The translations under genes and the position numbers were made by a program. Below the pieces are notes generated by a model. The model did not search any database and was not told the DNA's origin. It saw only the letters and a program-made list of their open reading frames with translations. A stretch of DNA of 64,000 nucleotides, taken from contig NZ_JAAOYV010000002.1 in the NCBI RefSeq assembly GCF_011759585.1, forward strand, positions 183,510 to 247,509, read 5' to 3'. Of the stretch, positions 46,468 to 56,822 are shown piece by piece (position 1 is the stretch's first letter; every line of letters begins with the position of its first letter). The DNA comes from Frigoribacterium endophyticum. GTDB lineage: Bacteria; Actinomycetota; Actinomycetes; Actinomycetales; Microbacteriaceae.

Positions 46468-47481
46468 ATGATGCAGACTCTCCTCCTCGCCGCGGCCACC
46501 GCTCCCGACGCTCCCGTCGACTTCGACTGGGACGCCTTCTGGGCGATGTGGGGCGTGCCGATCCGCATCGCCGCCATCCTGCTGATCGCCGTGCTGCTGC
46601 GGATCGTGCTGCACTTCGCGATCCGACGCGTGGTCGACCAGGTCGTCTCGGGCATCAAGCGCAAGCAGAACGTCGACGACACGCAGGCGCTCGTCGCCTC
46701 GCCCCTCGCGGCGGTGCGGGTGGTGCAGCGCACGCGCACCCTCGGCAGCGTGCTGAACAACGTCGTGACCGTCGTCATCTCGGCGGTCGCCCTGGTGCTC
46801 GTGCTCGGCGAGCTCGACTTCGACGTCGTGGCGATCGTCGGCGCGGCGAGCGTCGTCGGCGCCGGCCTCGCGTTCGGCGCCCAGAACATCGTGAAGGACC
46901 TGCTGAACGGCATCTTCATGGTCGCGGAGGACCAGCTCGGGGTCGGCGACGTCGTCGACGTCGGCCCGGCCGTGGGCGTGGTCGAGGCCGTGGGCATCCG
47001 CGTCACCCAGGTGCGCGACGTGAACGGAGTGCTCTGGTTCGTCCGCAACGGCGAGATCCTGCGGGTCGGCAACATGTCGCAGGGGTGGAGCCGCGTCGTC
47101 GTCGACCTCGCCGTCCCCTACGACGCCGACGTCGACGCCGTGCAGGACGCCATGCTCGCGAGCGCGAACGAGCTGGCGGCGACCCCGAAGTGGAAGCGCT
47201 CGGTGATCGACCTGCCCGAGGTGTGGGGCATCCAGTCGATCTCCGACGAGCACGTCGTCATCCGCATCGTCGTCAAGACGCGCTCGGCCGACCGCGACAC
47301 CGTCGACCGCGAGCTGCGCGCGCGGCTCAAGGCGGCCACCGACGCGATGGGCATCACGCTCCCGTCGCTGACCAGCGTCGTCCTCACCGGCTTCGACAGC
47401 GCCTCCTCGGTGCAGGGCTCCAAGCCGCCGCACACCGTCCCGACGCCGCACCAGCCGACTCCCCGGGGGCGTCGGCGATGA
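46468..47481 (+). CDS. mscS: Small-conductance mechanosensitive channel (MscS family)
   Basis: MscS channels open on membrane tension to release solutes. The 337-residue protein has three hydrophobic helices (about residues 30-50, 90-110 and 118-140). The pore-lining segment is GAASVVGAGLAFGAQNIVKDLLNG, with the beta-domain VGDVVDV and the NGVLWFVRNGEILRVGN segment after it. Two ATG codons in a row (46468, 46471) can start it; I took the first. Its stop overlaps the haemoglobin start (ATGA). Confidence 0.92.
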   Translation: MMQTLLLAAATAPDAPVDFDWDAFWAMWGVPIRIAAILLIAVLLRIVLHFAIRRVVDQVVSGIKRKQNVDDTQALVASPLAAVRVVQRTRTLGSVLNNVVTVVISAVALVLVLGELDFDVVAIVGAASVVGAGLAFGAQNIVKDLLNGIFMVAEDQLGVGDVVDVGPAVGVVEAVGIRVTQVRDVNGVLWFVRNGEILRVGNMSQGWSRVVVDLAVPYDADVDAVQDAMLASANELAATPKWKRSVIDLPEVWGIQSISDEHVVIRIVVKTRSADRDTVDRELRARLKAATDAMGITLPSLTSVVLTGFDSASSVQGSKPPHTVPTPHQPTPRGRRR

Positions 47482-48017
47482 GCGGCGGCATCCCCCTCAC
47501 ACCTCGGTCCGCCGGTGACGGTGCGGCGCAGGAGGCCGGCGGCCCGGCGCAGCCCCGCGACCAGGCTCAGCCCCCCGGCCCGGCACAGCCGGTCACGCTG
47601 CGCCGCGGGCTCGGCGACGACGCCGCGCAGGGCGTCTTCTGGGAGCAGATCGGCGGGCGGGCCACCTTCGAGCGGCTCGTGCGCCACTTCTACGAGGGCG
47701 TCCGCACCGACGAGCTGCTCTGGCCGATGTACCCGGAGCACGACCTCGAGGGCGCGATCCAGCGCCTCACCGGCTTCCTCGAGCAGTACTGGGGCGGCCC
47801 GACGACGTACAGCGACGAACGCGGCCATCCCCGGCTGCGGATGCGGCACATGCCGTTCACGATCACGCCGGAGGCGCGTGACCGGTGGCTGCACCACATG
47901 CGCGCCGCGGTCGACGAGCTGCAGCTCCCGCCCCTCCACGACGCGACACTGTGGGCGTACCTCGACCGGGCCGCCCACGCCATGGTGAACGCGATGCCCG
48001 CGCCGGGCGACCGCTGA
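47478..48017 (+). CDS. glbO: Group II truncated haemoglobin (trHbO)
   Basis: Group II truncated haemoglobins bind oxygen or detoxify NO and peroxide. The 179-residue protein has a disordered Pro/Gln/Ala-rich head of about 48 residues. The 2-on-2 globin follows: FWEQIGGRATFERLVRHFYEGV, then LWPMYPE, FLEQYWGGP, and the proximal region RMRHMPFTI, which contains the heme-ligating histidine, and later RWLHHM. The long head is unusual for the family. It is coupled to mscS by a four-base overlap. Confidence 0.93.
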   Translation: MSGGIPLTPRSAGDGAAQEAGGPAQPRDQAQPPGPAQPVTLRRGLGDDAAQGVFWEQIGGRATFERLVRHFYEGVRTDELLWPMYPEHDLEGAIQRLTGFLEQYWGGPTTYSDERGHPRLRMRHMPFTITPEARDRWLHHMRAAVDELQLPPLHDATLWAYLDRAAHAMVNAMPAPGDR

Positions 48018-48099
48018 CGACTGACGTCCGACCGACCGGACCTGCGCCGGCCCCGGCGCCGATGCCGTGCTCCGCCCGCGGCTGCGGGTGAGGGTGCGG

Positions 48100-48771
48100 C
48101 TAGAGCAGGCCGCCGCGGCGCTTGACGAGCACGTGGCCTCGGCTCGTCGTGACGCGGGTCCACGGGCCGGTCTCGAGCACGGATACGGGCTCGTCGTCGC
48201 CGAGGAAGCCCAGGCTGAGCGCGGCGAAGGCCGCAGCGGCGGGCAGGTGCTCCGCGCCGGGGACGGGGCGCGACCACACCTCCGAGCGCACGCGGGTGAC
48301 GATCTGTTCGCCCGTCTCCGACCCGAGGGCCGTCGCGACCTCGTCGATGCCGGCCGTCGCGGTCTCGCGCAGCTGCGTCTCGTCGGCGGGCTCCAGCCGG
48401 CTCCACCCGCCGCGCGGCGGCGAGATGGCCGCCCAGGTGACCGTGTTCACCTCGACGGGGAGCGTCGCCGTCACCGCGGCCGTGGGGTCGACGACGTCGT
48501 TCTGGAGTCGCACGAGGCGCTCGGTCAGCGACCGCACCGGCACCACCGCGTCGAAGCTCGGCCGGTCGACGAGCTGGAAGGTGCGCAGCCCCAGCACGGT
48601 CGGGCTCTGGTCGAGCAGCCCCGAGGGGTAGAAGACCGCGACGTACACGGCGAGCACGCCGTCGCCGGCGATCAGCCGGACCGAGCCGTCCTCCACGCGG
48701 GCGGCGCGCCCCAGGAAGGTCGCGAGGTCGCTCAGGGACAGGGAGTCTGGGAGGGTGAATGTACGGCTCAT
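48100..48771 (-). CDS. Protein of unknown function
   Basis: The 223-residue soluble protein has no signal peptide or membrane helix. It shows a beta-rich N-terminal half (TLPDSLSLSDLATFLGRA, VLAVYVAVFYP) and a helical centre (ETQLRETATAGIDEVATALG). It ends in a strand and basic tail (RGHVLVKRRGG). I do not recognise the family; the size and lack of motifs suggest a conserved actinobacterial protein. It is divergent from tesB with only 21 bp between the two start codons. Confidence 0.7.
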   Translation of the reverse strand: MSRTFTLPDSLSLSDLATFLGRAARVEDGSVRLIAGDGVLAVYVAVFYPSGLLDQSPTVLGLRTFQLVDRPSFDAVVPVRSLTERLVRLQNDVVDPTAAVTATLPVEVNTVTWAAISPPRGGWSRLEPADETQLRETATAGIDEVATALGSETGEQIVTRVRSEVWSRPVPGAEHLPAAAAFAALSLGFLGDDEPVSVLETGPWTRVTTSRGHVLVKRRGGLL

Positions 48772-48792
48772 CGGCCCCCTAAACTACATCGG
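48772..48792. promoter_or_regulatory. Overlapping divergent promoters for the 48100 gene and tesB
   Basis: Only 21 bp separate two divergent ATG starts. On the plus strand TAAACT (48780-48785) lies seven bases before the tesB ATG. On the minus strand TAGTTT (48786-48781) lies nine bases before the other ATG. If these are -10 boxes, tesB would be leaderless and the other nearly so. AGGGGG precedes the minus-strand ATG, whereas tesB has no ribosome site. Confidence 0.55.
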
Positions 48793-49683
48793 ATGACCGC
48801 CTCTCCCCTGCAGAGCCTCCTCTCGACCCTCGACCTCGCGCCGGCCGGCTCGGTCGACGGCCAGGACGTCTTCACGGGCACGTCGCAGCCCGAGCCCCTG
48901 GGTCGGGTCTTCGGCGGTCAGGTCATGGCCCAGTCGCTCGTGGCCGCCCAGCGCACCATCGGGCCGGAGCGCCCCGTGCACTCGCTGCACGCGTACTTCC
49001 TGCGCCCGGGCGACCTCACGATCCCCATCACGTTCTCGGTCGACCGCATCCACGACGGTCGGTCGTTCGCGACCCGGCGCACCCAGGCGAGCCAGGACGG
49101 CGTGCCCATCCTGTCGATGATCGCGTCGTTCCAGACCCCCGACGACGGCCTCGACCACCAGGTCGACATGCCGGAGGGGCTGCCGGGCCCCGACGACGTG
49201 CCCAGCGACTCCGAGCTGCTCTCCGTCGTCGACCACCCCATCGCCCAGGCCTGGGCGAACGACCGCCCCTTCGACATGCGGCACGTGCCCTCGCCGGTCT
49301 ACTTCCGTGTCGACGGCGCCCGGGTGGCGCACCAGGCCGTGTGGCTGCGCGCCACGGCGCCGATGCCCGACGACGCCGACCTGCACCGCGCGGCCCTGCT
49401 GTACGCGAGCGACTACTCCATCCTCGAGTCGATCTACCGGCGCCACGGCGTCGCCATGGTCACGCCGGGCCTCAAGGCCGCGAGCCTCGACCACGCGATG
49501 TGGTGGCACCGCGAGGCGCGCGTCGACGAGTGGCTGCTCTACGTGCAGGAGTCGCCGAACGCGATCGGCGGCCGGGGGCTCGCCCTGGGCCGCATCTACG
49601 ACCGTGCCGGGCGGCTCGTCGCGAGCGTCGCCCAGGAGGGCATGGTCCGCGTGCCCCGCCGTCAGGTGGCGCCGGAGGCCTGA
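48793..49683 (+). CDS. tesB: Acyl-CoA thioesterase II
   Basis: TesB hydrolyses medium- and long-chain acyl-CoA. The 296-residue protein is a double hotdog: the first domain has VFGGQVMAQSLVAA and HSLHAYFLRPGD, the second has LLYASDYSILESI and SLDHAMWWH, and the end has the QEGMVR segment. The asparate-threonine/serine-glutamine catalytic set of the family can be matched in these blocks. The ATG at 48793 is probably leaderless. Confidence 0.94.
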   Translation: MTASPLQSLLSTLDLAPAGSVDGQDVFTGTSQPEPLGRVFGGQVMAQSLVAAQRTIGPERPVHSLHAYFLRPGDLTIPITFSVDRIHDGRSFATRRTQASQDGVPILSMIASFQTPDDGLDHQVDMPEGLPGPDDVPSDSELLSVVDHPIAQAWANDRPFDMRHVPSPVYFRVDGARVAHQAVWLRATAPMPDDADLHRAALLYASDYSILESIYRRHGVAMVTPGLKAASLDHAMWWHREARVDEWLLYVQESPNAIGGRGLALGRIYDRAGRLVASVAQEGMVRVPRRQVAPEA

Positions 49684-49742
49684 CCTCCGGGTCGGGAAGG
49701 CGTCAGGGCTCAGCGCCCCCGGGGATCTGTGCCCGCCAGGGA

Positions 49743-50216
49743 TCAGCGTCGCCGGAAGCTGAGGGGCTCCTCCAGGTACGGCGACCAGGCCTCCCGCTCG
49801 ACGTCGGAGATGCGCCTCGGCCGGTTCGTCGCCGAGTCGACGAGCACGATGGTGGTCGCCGCGCGCGTGAAGAGCTGAGCCGGCTCGACGCCGACGGGCG
49901 ACCAGACCTCGTAGCAGACCTCGAGGCTGGCGCCCCCGAGCCGGCCGACCCAGAGCTGGACGTCGAGCGGCGCCCGCAGGTACGGGATCGGCACGAGGTA
50001 CTCGAGCTCCTGGCGGGCGATGAGCGTCATCGTCGCCGCGTCGGGCCGGCCGTCGAGCACGGCGGCGCTCGACAGCTCGTCGATGGTGCCGTCGGGAGAC
50101 CAGAACGCGTCGATGCGCGCCTCCTCCAGGAGGCGCAGCATCGACGCGTTGTTCACGTGCCGGTACCCGTCGAGGTCGCTCCACCGGACCCGGGTCGGCA
50201 CGTGCAGGCGGGTCAT
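49743..50216 (-). CDS. Acyl-CoA thioesterase (4HBT hotdog)
   Basis: The 157-residue single-hotdog protein has the YbgC-type signature RWSDLDGYRHVNNASMLRLLEEAR, with the catalytic aspartate in the first helix region. It lies one base after the ettA stop, so it is in the ettA operon. The substrate is unknown. Confidence 0.9.
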   Translation of the reverse strand: MTRLHVPTRVRWSDLDGYRHVNNASMLRLLEEARIDAFWSPDGTIDELSSAAVLDGRPDAATMTLIARQELEYLVPIPYLRAPLDVQLWVGRLGGASLEVCYEVWSPVGVEPAQLFTRAATTIVLVDSATNRPRRISDVEREAWSPYLEEPLSFRRR

Positions 50217-50217
50217 C

Positions 50218-51903
<1,686 letters not shown>

Positions 51904-52003
51904 GGTGTCCAGTCTACGGGTCGCGCCGTGGGGCGCCGGGGGCGGGATGGGAGGAGTTCGAGGGTCGGCCCCGTCGGGGGCCGGAGGGCGGAGGCGCGGG
52001 TCG

Positions 52004-52468
52004 TCACCAGTCGATGGCGCGCGTGGTGCCCACGAGGCAGCTGCCGTTGCCGAGCACCGGGGCGAGCTGGCTGCTGTAGCCCGCGCCGCTCGTCTGGCCG
52101 ATGAGGCAGTCGCTGCCCCAGAGCACGGAGAACTGCACGGAGTCGGCGGCCCGGCCGATGGACGTGGAGTCGGAGGTGACCTCCATCGCCGCCTTGTCGA
52201 AGCCGGCCGCCACGAGGGTGTCGACCATCGCGCGGCCGTCCTTCGGGCCACCGGCGTCGACGTGCCCGCGAGCCACGAGGTCGAAGTACGCGTAGGCCTC
52301 GTCACTCGTCGAGTCGGGGGTGATCGTCGGGTCGGCGGAGGGCTCGGCGGACGCGGCGGGCGATGTCGTCGGCGCGGGGGCCGGCGCCTCCGTGGTGCAG
52401 CCGGTGAGGGCCGCCGCCAGGAGGGCCACGGCAGCCAGTCGGAGGGCGACGGGTCGCGATCGGCTCAC
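52004..52468 (-). CDS. Small lipoprotein (DUF6993-like)
   Basis: The 154-residue lipoprotein starts at GTG with AAAGGTG upstream and has the lipobox AALTGC. A Pro/Thr/Ser-rich linker and a compact domain follow, containing two cysteines (GSDCLIG and GSCLVGT) that could form a disulfide. I think it belongs to DUF6993, but this is from memory. It lies between ssb and ettA on the same strand. Confidence 0.75.
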   Translation of the reverse strand: MSRSRPVALRLAAVALLAAALTGCTTEAPAPAPTTSPAASAEPSADPTITPDSTSDEAYAYFDLVARGHVDAGGPKDGRAMVDTLVAAGFDKAAMEVTSDSTSIGRAADSVQFSVLWGSDCLIGQTSGAGYSSQLAPVLGNGSCLVGTTRAIDW

Positions 52469-52578
52469 GGAGCACCTTTCTGGCCGGTGACCCGGGCCGG
52501 GTCGGACTCGACCGATCGTAGCGGTCGCCGGTGGCGCGGGCCCCCGGCGGCACGGTTCGGCGTCGCCCGCGGCCCGCG

Positions 52579-53169
52579 CTAGAACGGAGGCTCGCCGCCG
52601 CCCTCAGCCGGGTCCGACGTGCTCGCACCCGCTCCGACCCCGGCCGGGACGAGGGGCTCGCCCTCGCCGTCGGCGTCCCCGCCGGCCGACGACTCGTCGG
52701 GGCGCGGGGCGGCGGCGGACGCCCAGCCGGGGGCCGCGGTGCCCCCGGCGACCGCCTCGGGGTCGGCAGGGGCCGGCGCGTCGCCCGCCGCGCCTCCCGC
52801 GGGCGTCGCGGAGGCGAGGGCCCTGCTCCAGGAGGACCGGCCCCAGCGCAGGTCGTGGCCGACCGCGTCGGCGTCGACCTCGACGGTCGTGCCCGACCTG
52901 TCGCTCGTCTCCCAGGGGCGGATGCGGAGGCGGCCCGTGACGACGAGCCGCTCGCCTTTGTGCACGGAGGCGCCCACGTTGGCGGCGAGCGCCCGGAAGG
53001 CCGTGACGGTGTACCAGTTCGTGTCGCCGTCGACCCAGGCGTCACGCGCCCGGTCGAAGCGGCGCTGCGTGCACGCGAGGCGGAAGCTCGTGATGTCGAG
53101 CCCGGCCTCGGTCGTGACGAGGCGGGGGTCGGTGGCGACGATGCCGGTGAGGGTGATGGTGTCTGTCAT
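52579..53169 (-). CDS. ssb: Single-stranded DNA-binding protein
   Basis: SSB coats single-stranded DNA. The 196-residue protein has an OB fold (residues 1-105: ITLTGIVATDPRL, FRLACTQRRFD, WYTVTAFRALAANV, KGERLVVTGRLRI), then a disordered Gly/Ala/Pro tail. The acidic tip EGGGEPPF recalls the conserved C-terminal interaction peptide. The OB fold is more divergent than the main replicative SSB, so it is probably the second SSB-like paralogue (as Rv2478c from memory). Confidence 0.88.
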   Translation of the reverse strand: MTDTITLTGIVATDPRLVTTEAGLDITSFRLACTQRRFDRARDAWVDGDTNWYTVTAFRALAANVGASVHKGERLVVTGRLRIRPWETSDRSGTTVEVDADAVGHDLRWGRSSWSRALASATPAGGAAGDAPAPADPEAVAGGTAAPGWASAAAPRPDESSAGGDADGEGEPLVPAGVGAGASTSDPAEGGGEPPF

Positions 53170-53201
53170 GCCGGGAGTCTCGCGAGGGCGGGCGGCCCCT
53201 C

Positions 53202-53243
53202 GGCCGGGCCCGCGCCTCCCTGGGGACGACGCGGGCCCGGGCC
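53202..53243 (-). terminator. Hairpin between the 53283 gene and ssb
   Basis: CCGGGCCCGCG and CGCGGGCCCGG pair around a 15-base loop in the 113-bp gap. It could end the short upstream gene on the minus strand. Confidence 0.5.
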
Positions 53244-53282
53244 GCCCCGGGGAGGGACGGCCGGCGAGGGCTCCCCCGACGG

Positions 53283-53513
53283 CTAGTGCTCGCGGAACTC
53301 CGGGTACTCGGCCCCGGGCCCGAGCGCGGCGAACAGCGCGCTCTTCGCGACGGCGAGCGTGGGGTACTCCCCGCTGAACTCGTCGCGGCCGGCGAGGCGC
53401 ACGGTGAAGCCGTGGCTCGTGCGGTGGACGGAGCCGACGGCTCCGGCGGGCCCGAGGGCCAGCCAGGACTGCCCGGTCAGCTCGACCCGGTCGGTGGTCA
53501 TGTGGTCGCTCAT
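53283..53513 (-). CDS. Small protein of unknown function
   Basis: The 76-residue protein (MSDHMTTDRVELTG) has two beta segments (SWLALG, HGFTVRLAGRDEFSGEYPTL) and a short helix (VAKSALFAAL), ending in EYPEFREH. No family recognised. GAAGGGTG lies nine bases before the ATG, which supports the start. It follows msrA on the same strand with a 49-bp gap. Confidence 0.65.
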   Translation of the reverse strand: MSDHMTTDRVELTGQSWLALGPAGAVGSVHRTSHGFTVRLAGRDEFSGEYPTLAVAKSALFAALGPGAEYPEFREH

Positions 53514-53562
53514 CGTCGAGCACCCTTCTCTCGGTGGCGCCCCGCACGGCGTGCAGGGCGGG

Positions 53563-54090
53563 TCAGGTGGCCAGGGCGTACCGGGCGTAGGCGCGGCGGA
53601 CGGCGATGACCTTCGGCCGCGCCACCGCCACGCAGTACCCCTGGCCGGGGTTCTTCTCCGCGAAGTCCTGGTGCTCCTCCTCGGCGGGCCAGAAGCGGCC
53701 GAGCGGCTCGACGGTCGTGACGACCCCGCCGCCCCAGGTCGCGTCGGCCCGCTCGCGGGCGCGCTCGAACAGCTCGCGCTGGGCCTCGTCGGCCGCGAAC
53801 GTCGCCGACCGGTACTGCGACCCGACGTCGGCGCCCTGGCGGTCGAGCTGACGAGGGTCGTGCACCGTGTAGAACACGTCGAGCACGACGTCGGCCGGCA
53901 GCACGGCGGGGTCGAAGGCGACGCGCACGGACTCCGCGTGCCCCGTCGAGCCCGTGACGACCTCGTCGTACGTGGGGTCGGGCGACGAGCCGCCCGTGTA
54001 GCCGGAGACGACCTCCGTGACCCCGTCCAGCGCGCGGTACACCGCGTCGAGGCACCAGAAGCAGCCACCGGCCAGGACGAACGTCGTCAT
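53563..54090 (-). CDS. msrA: Peptide-methionine (S)-S-oxide reductase
   Basis: MsrA repairs oxidised methionine. The 175-residue protein has the catalytic motif GGCFWCLDA near the N-terminus, then VVSGYTGG, the segment GSTGHAESVRV, and the late resolving cysteine in NPGQGYCVAV. Family length is normal. It is divergent from the aldo/keto reductase gene. Confidence 0.97.
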   Translation of the reverse strand: MTTFVLAGGCFWCLDAVYRALDGVTEVVSGYTGGSSPDPTYDEVVTGSTGHAESVRVAFDPAVLPADVVLDVFYTVHDPRQLDRQGADVGSQYRSATFAADEAQRELFERARERADATWGGGVVTTVEPLGRFWPAEEEHQDFAEKNPGQGYCVAVARPKVIAVRRAYARYALAT

Positions 54091-54186
54091 GGGGCGCACG
54101 GTACTCCGCCGACCCGCGATCGACCAGGGGGCGCCGTCCCCCGATCGCTCGGGCCCGCGGGCGGGGCCCGGCCCTAGGGTGAGGTC

Positions 54187-55206
54187 ATGAGATCTCCCTT
54201 CACCCCCTACGTCGCCGACGACGAGCGGTACTCGAAGCTGGACTACGTCCGCACCGGTCGCAGCGGGCTCAAGCTGCCCCGCATCTCGCTCGGGCTCTGG
54301 AACAACTTCGGCACCGACCGTGCCCTCGAGACGCAGCGCGACATCGTCCTCCGCGCGTTCGACCGCGGCGTCACCCACTTCGACCTGGCCAACAACTACG
54401 GCCCGCCCTACGGCTCGGCCGAGGAGCAGTTCGGGCGCATCGTGGCCGCGAACCTCGGGCCCTACCGCGACGAGCTCGTCGTCTCGTCGAAGGCGGGCTA
54501 CGACATGCGCCCCGGCCCCTACGGCGACGGCGGATCGCGCAAGTACCTGCTGAACTCGCTCGAGGCCAGCCTGGAGCGCACGGGCCTCGACTACGTCGAC
54601 GTCTTCTACTCGCACCGCCCCGACCCCGAGACGCCGATCGAGGAGACGATGGGGGCCCTCGCGACCGCCGTGCACCAGGGCAAGGCGCTCTACGCCGGCA
54701 TCTCGAACTACGGCCCGGAGCAGACGCAGGCGGCGATCGACGCCCTGGCCGACGAGGGCGTGCCCCTGCTGATCCACCAGCCGCGCTACAACATGTTCGA
54801 CCGGAAGCCCGAGCAGGGGCTCTTCGAGACCCTGCTCGACAACGGCGTGGGCTCGATCGTGTTCTCGCCGCTCGCCGGCGGCCTCCTCACGAACCGCTAC
54901 CTCTCGGGCAAGGCGCCGGCCGGGTCGCGGGCGGCCGAGGGCCGCTGGTTCACCGAGGACGCCCTGAGCGAGACCTACCTCGAGCGCGTCCGGGGCCTGA
55001 ACGACATCGCGGAGGCGCGGGGCCAGTCGCTCGCCCAGCTCGCGCTGACCTGGGTGCTCCGTCAGCCCGCCGTCACGAGCGCCCTGATCGGTGCGTCGTC
55101 GGTCGCCCAGCTCGACGACAGCCTCGACGCGCTGCACGGGGCCGAGCTGACCGACGACGAGATCGCGGCCATCGAGCCGTTCGCCGTCGACGGCACGGGT
55201 CGCTGA
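54187..55206 (+). CDS. mgrA: Aldo/keto reductase (YghZ/MgrA-like L-glyceraldehyde-3-phosphate reductase)
   Basis: The 339-residue (beta/alpha)8 NADPH reductase has the catalytic tyrosine in THFDLANNYGPPYGSAE and the lysine in VVSSKAGYDMRPGPYGDGGS. The histidine lies in FYSHRPDPE and the NADPH-binding end in IGASSVAQLDDSL. The RPGPYGDGGSRKYL segment is typical of the YghZ branch, which reduces L-glyceraldehyde-3-phosphate and other aldehydes. It ends before a strong hairpin. Confidence 0.93.
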   Translation: MRSPFTPYVADDERYSKLDYVRTGRSGLKLPRISLGLWNNFGTDRALETQRDIVLRAFDRGVTHFDLANNYGPPYGSAEEQFGRIVAANLGPYRDELVVSSKAGYDMRPGPYGDGGSRKYLLNSLEASLERTGLDYVDVFYSHRPDPETPIEETMGALATAVHQGKALYAGISNYGPEQTQAAIDALADEGVPLLIHQPRYNMFDRKPEQGLFETLLDNGVGSIVFSPLAGGLLTNRYLSGKAPAGSRAAEGRWFTEDALSETYLERVRGLNDIAEARGQSLAQLALTWVLRQPAVTSALIGASSVAQLDDSLDALHGAELTDDEIAAIEPFAVDGTGR

Positions 55207-55241
55207 CGGAGCGGACGCGGGCCTGACGGGCTCGTCGTCGG

Positions 55242-55275
55242 AGGAGGGGCGGGCCCGGTCGGGTCCGCCCCTCCT
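55242..55275 (+). terminator. Terminator after the aldo/keto reductase
   Basis: AGGAGGGGCGGGCCC (55242-55256) pairs with GGGTCCGCCCCTCCT (55261-55275), a 15-bp stem with one G-U pair and a GGTC loop, 36 bp after the stop. Confidence 0.75.
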
Positions 55276-55391
55276 GCCGTCTCCGGCGCCGTCGTCGGGC
55301 TCCCGCCTCCGGGTCGAGGCGATGTCGGTGGCAGCTCGTAGCGTCAGCCGTGTTCTCGACAGCATCGGCCGGATGACCTCAGGAGCACCTC

Positions 55392-55682
55392 ATGACCAGC
55401 ACCTCCGCGACCACCCTCCTCACGCCCCCGGCGACGCGTCCGGCGACGCAGCACCTCCCGCTCGCCGAGACCCGCGGGGGCCTGCGCCTCGTCCAGGTGC
55501 GCGACGACCTCTCCCGCGTCACGACGGCCTCGGGCGAGGTGCTCGGCTACGTCGAGAGGCACGACGACCCGCAGGGCGACCGGTGGCGGGCGAAGAGGTT
55601 CCTGGCCCGTCAGCGGCGCTTCGTCGAGATCGGCGACTTCTGGAGCCGCAGCGACGCGACCGACTGCTTCCGGTTCGCCTGA
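55392..55682 (+). CDS. Small protein of unknown function
   Basis: The 96-residue soluble protein is preceded by AGGAG seven bases before the ATG. After a Thr/Pro/Ala-rich head of about 30 residues it has a beta-rich core (GGLRLVQVRDDLSRVTTASG, VLGYVERHD, RWRAKRFLARQRRFVEIGDF) that ends DCFRFA. I do not recognise the family. Confidence 0.65.
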   Translation: MTSTSATTLLTPPATRPATQHLPLAETRGGLRLVQVRDDLSRVTTASGEVLGYVERHDDPQGDRWRAKRFLARQRRFVEIGDFWSRSDATDCFRFA

Positions 55683-55742
55683 GCCGCGGCTCGCCCGCGA
55701 CCGGGCCCCGGCAACCTTCGACCTCGGCTGTAGAGTTCGCGC

Positions 55743-56609
55743 ATGCAGTGGTGGAACAGTCTCGTCCGGTGGGTCCAGAGCGACGACGGGTGGCGCGTCG
55801 TCTCCGAGGCGGTGGTGCCGTTCGTGGCGATCCTCGTCGCCGGCGCCGTCGCCGCCCTGATCGGGAGGGCCGCCCTGAAGCGCGTCGTCCGCCTGCACGA
55901 CGACGAGGCCAAGGCCTCGGCGATCGCGGGCATCGTCGCGGCGTCGCGCAAGGCAGCGACGTGGAGCTCGCTCGGGGCTGAGGAGCGCACCTTCACCGAC
56001 CACCTCGCCCAGGAGGCGGAGGTGCGTCTGCGCCTCCTGCCCGTGACCGGCTCAGGCCTGGCCGCCTCGTGGGCCGAGCACCAGCTCGGCGAGATCAAGC
56101 GTGACTCCGCCAGCTACAGCCACCAGCCCGAGCAGTCGCTGGCGGAGTTCCGCGACCGCCTGCTCGACTGGCAGAGCCGCCCGTCGCGGGCCAAGAAGCT
56201 CTTCAGGGCGGACCTGGAGCGGTGGCGCTACGAGGACGCCGAGCAGGCGACCGAGGCCGAGCAGCGTCAGCGCGACTGGAAGGCCGAGCGCGACGCGCAG
56301 AAGGCGGCACCGGCCTCGGGCTCAGGCGCCTCTGCCCCCGCCCGCCGCGCGGACGAGCCCGTCGAGGTCACGCCGTTCGTGCCGGAGCGACGGACGCCGA
56401 CGGCGCCCACGCCGCTGACCGACGAGCACGCTGCCTTCCGACCCACGTCGCCGGCCCGTCACGAGCCCGTCCGGCCCCGGGAGTCGGCCCCCACGGAGGC
56501 GATGCCCGCTCAGCGCGACTCGTCCGACGAGGGAGACGACGACACCGACCGCTACGGCGACCCGGTCAGCGCCGCGCAGGTCCGCGACCGGACGACGCCC
56601 GACGCGTAG
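55743..56609 (+). CDS. Membrane-anchored protein of unknown function
   Basis: The 288-residue protein has one N-terminal membrane helix (about residues 22-45) followed by a long helical cytoplasmic region. That region contains AEHQLGEIKRDSASYSHQPE and charged coiled-coil-like stretches to about residue 185. A disordered Pro/Ala/Glu/Arg tail follows. No family recognised. It is convergent with tRNA-Arg and stops two bases before the tRNA-derived repeat array. Confidence 0.7.
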   Translation: MQWWNSLVRWVQSDDGWRVVSEAVVPFVAILVAGAVAALIGRAALKRVVRLHDDEAKASAIAGIVAASRKAATWSSLGAEERTFTDHLAQEAEVRLRLLPVTGSGLAASWAEHQLGEIKRDSASYSHQPEQSLAEFRDRLLDWQSRPSRAKKLFRADLERWRYEDAEQATEAEQRQRDWKAERDAQKAAPASGSGASAPARRADEPVEVTPFVPERRTPTAPTPLTDEHAAFRPTSPARHEPVRPRESAPTEAMPAQRDSSDEGDDDTDRYGDPVSAAQVRDRTTPDA

Positions 56610-56611
56610 CG

Positions 56612-56822
56612 GGTGCCCTCGGCAGGGCGACGACCAACGGTGCCCTCGGCAGGGATCGAACCTGCGACCGGGAGATGAGAAGCACCACGAAGAGCCTGTC
56701 GCGGTGCCCTCGGCAGGGCAACTCGTCACGGTGCCCTCGGCAGGGATCGAACCTGCGACCAAGAGATGAGAAGCACCACGAAGAGCCTGTCGCGGTGCCC
56801 TCGGCAGGGCAACTCGTCACGG
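56612..56822 (-). repeat. 91-bp tandem array of tRNA-Arg 3'-half copies
   Basis: On the minus strand, directly after tRNA-Arg, two 91-bp units follow (boundaries at plus positions 56821, 56730 and 56639). Each unit contains one copy of about 42-45 nt of the tRNA 3' half, from the anticodon loop (TTCTCATCTC versus TTCTAATCTC in the gene) to the terminal ACC, and one copy of only the last 16 nt. GGTGCCCTCGGCAGGG thus occurs at 56612, 56639, 56703, 56730, 56794 and 56821 with alternating 27 and 64 bp spacing. The spacers (GTGACGAGTTG and a 20-nt segment) are also conserved. Confidence 0.92.

Noticed and set aside
43039-47451. A 1470-codon open frame antisense to pepN and mscS
   Set aside because: It spans several real genes on the other strand and has no domain; it is a GC artefact.
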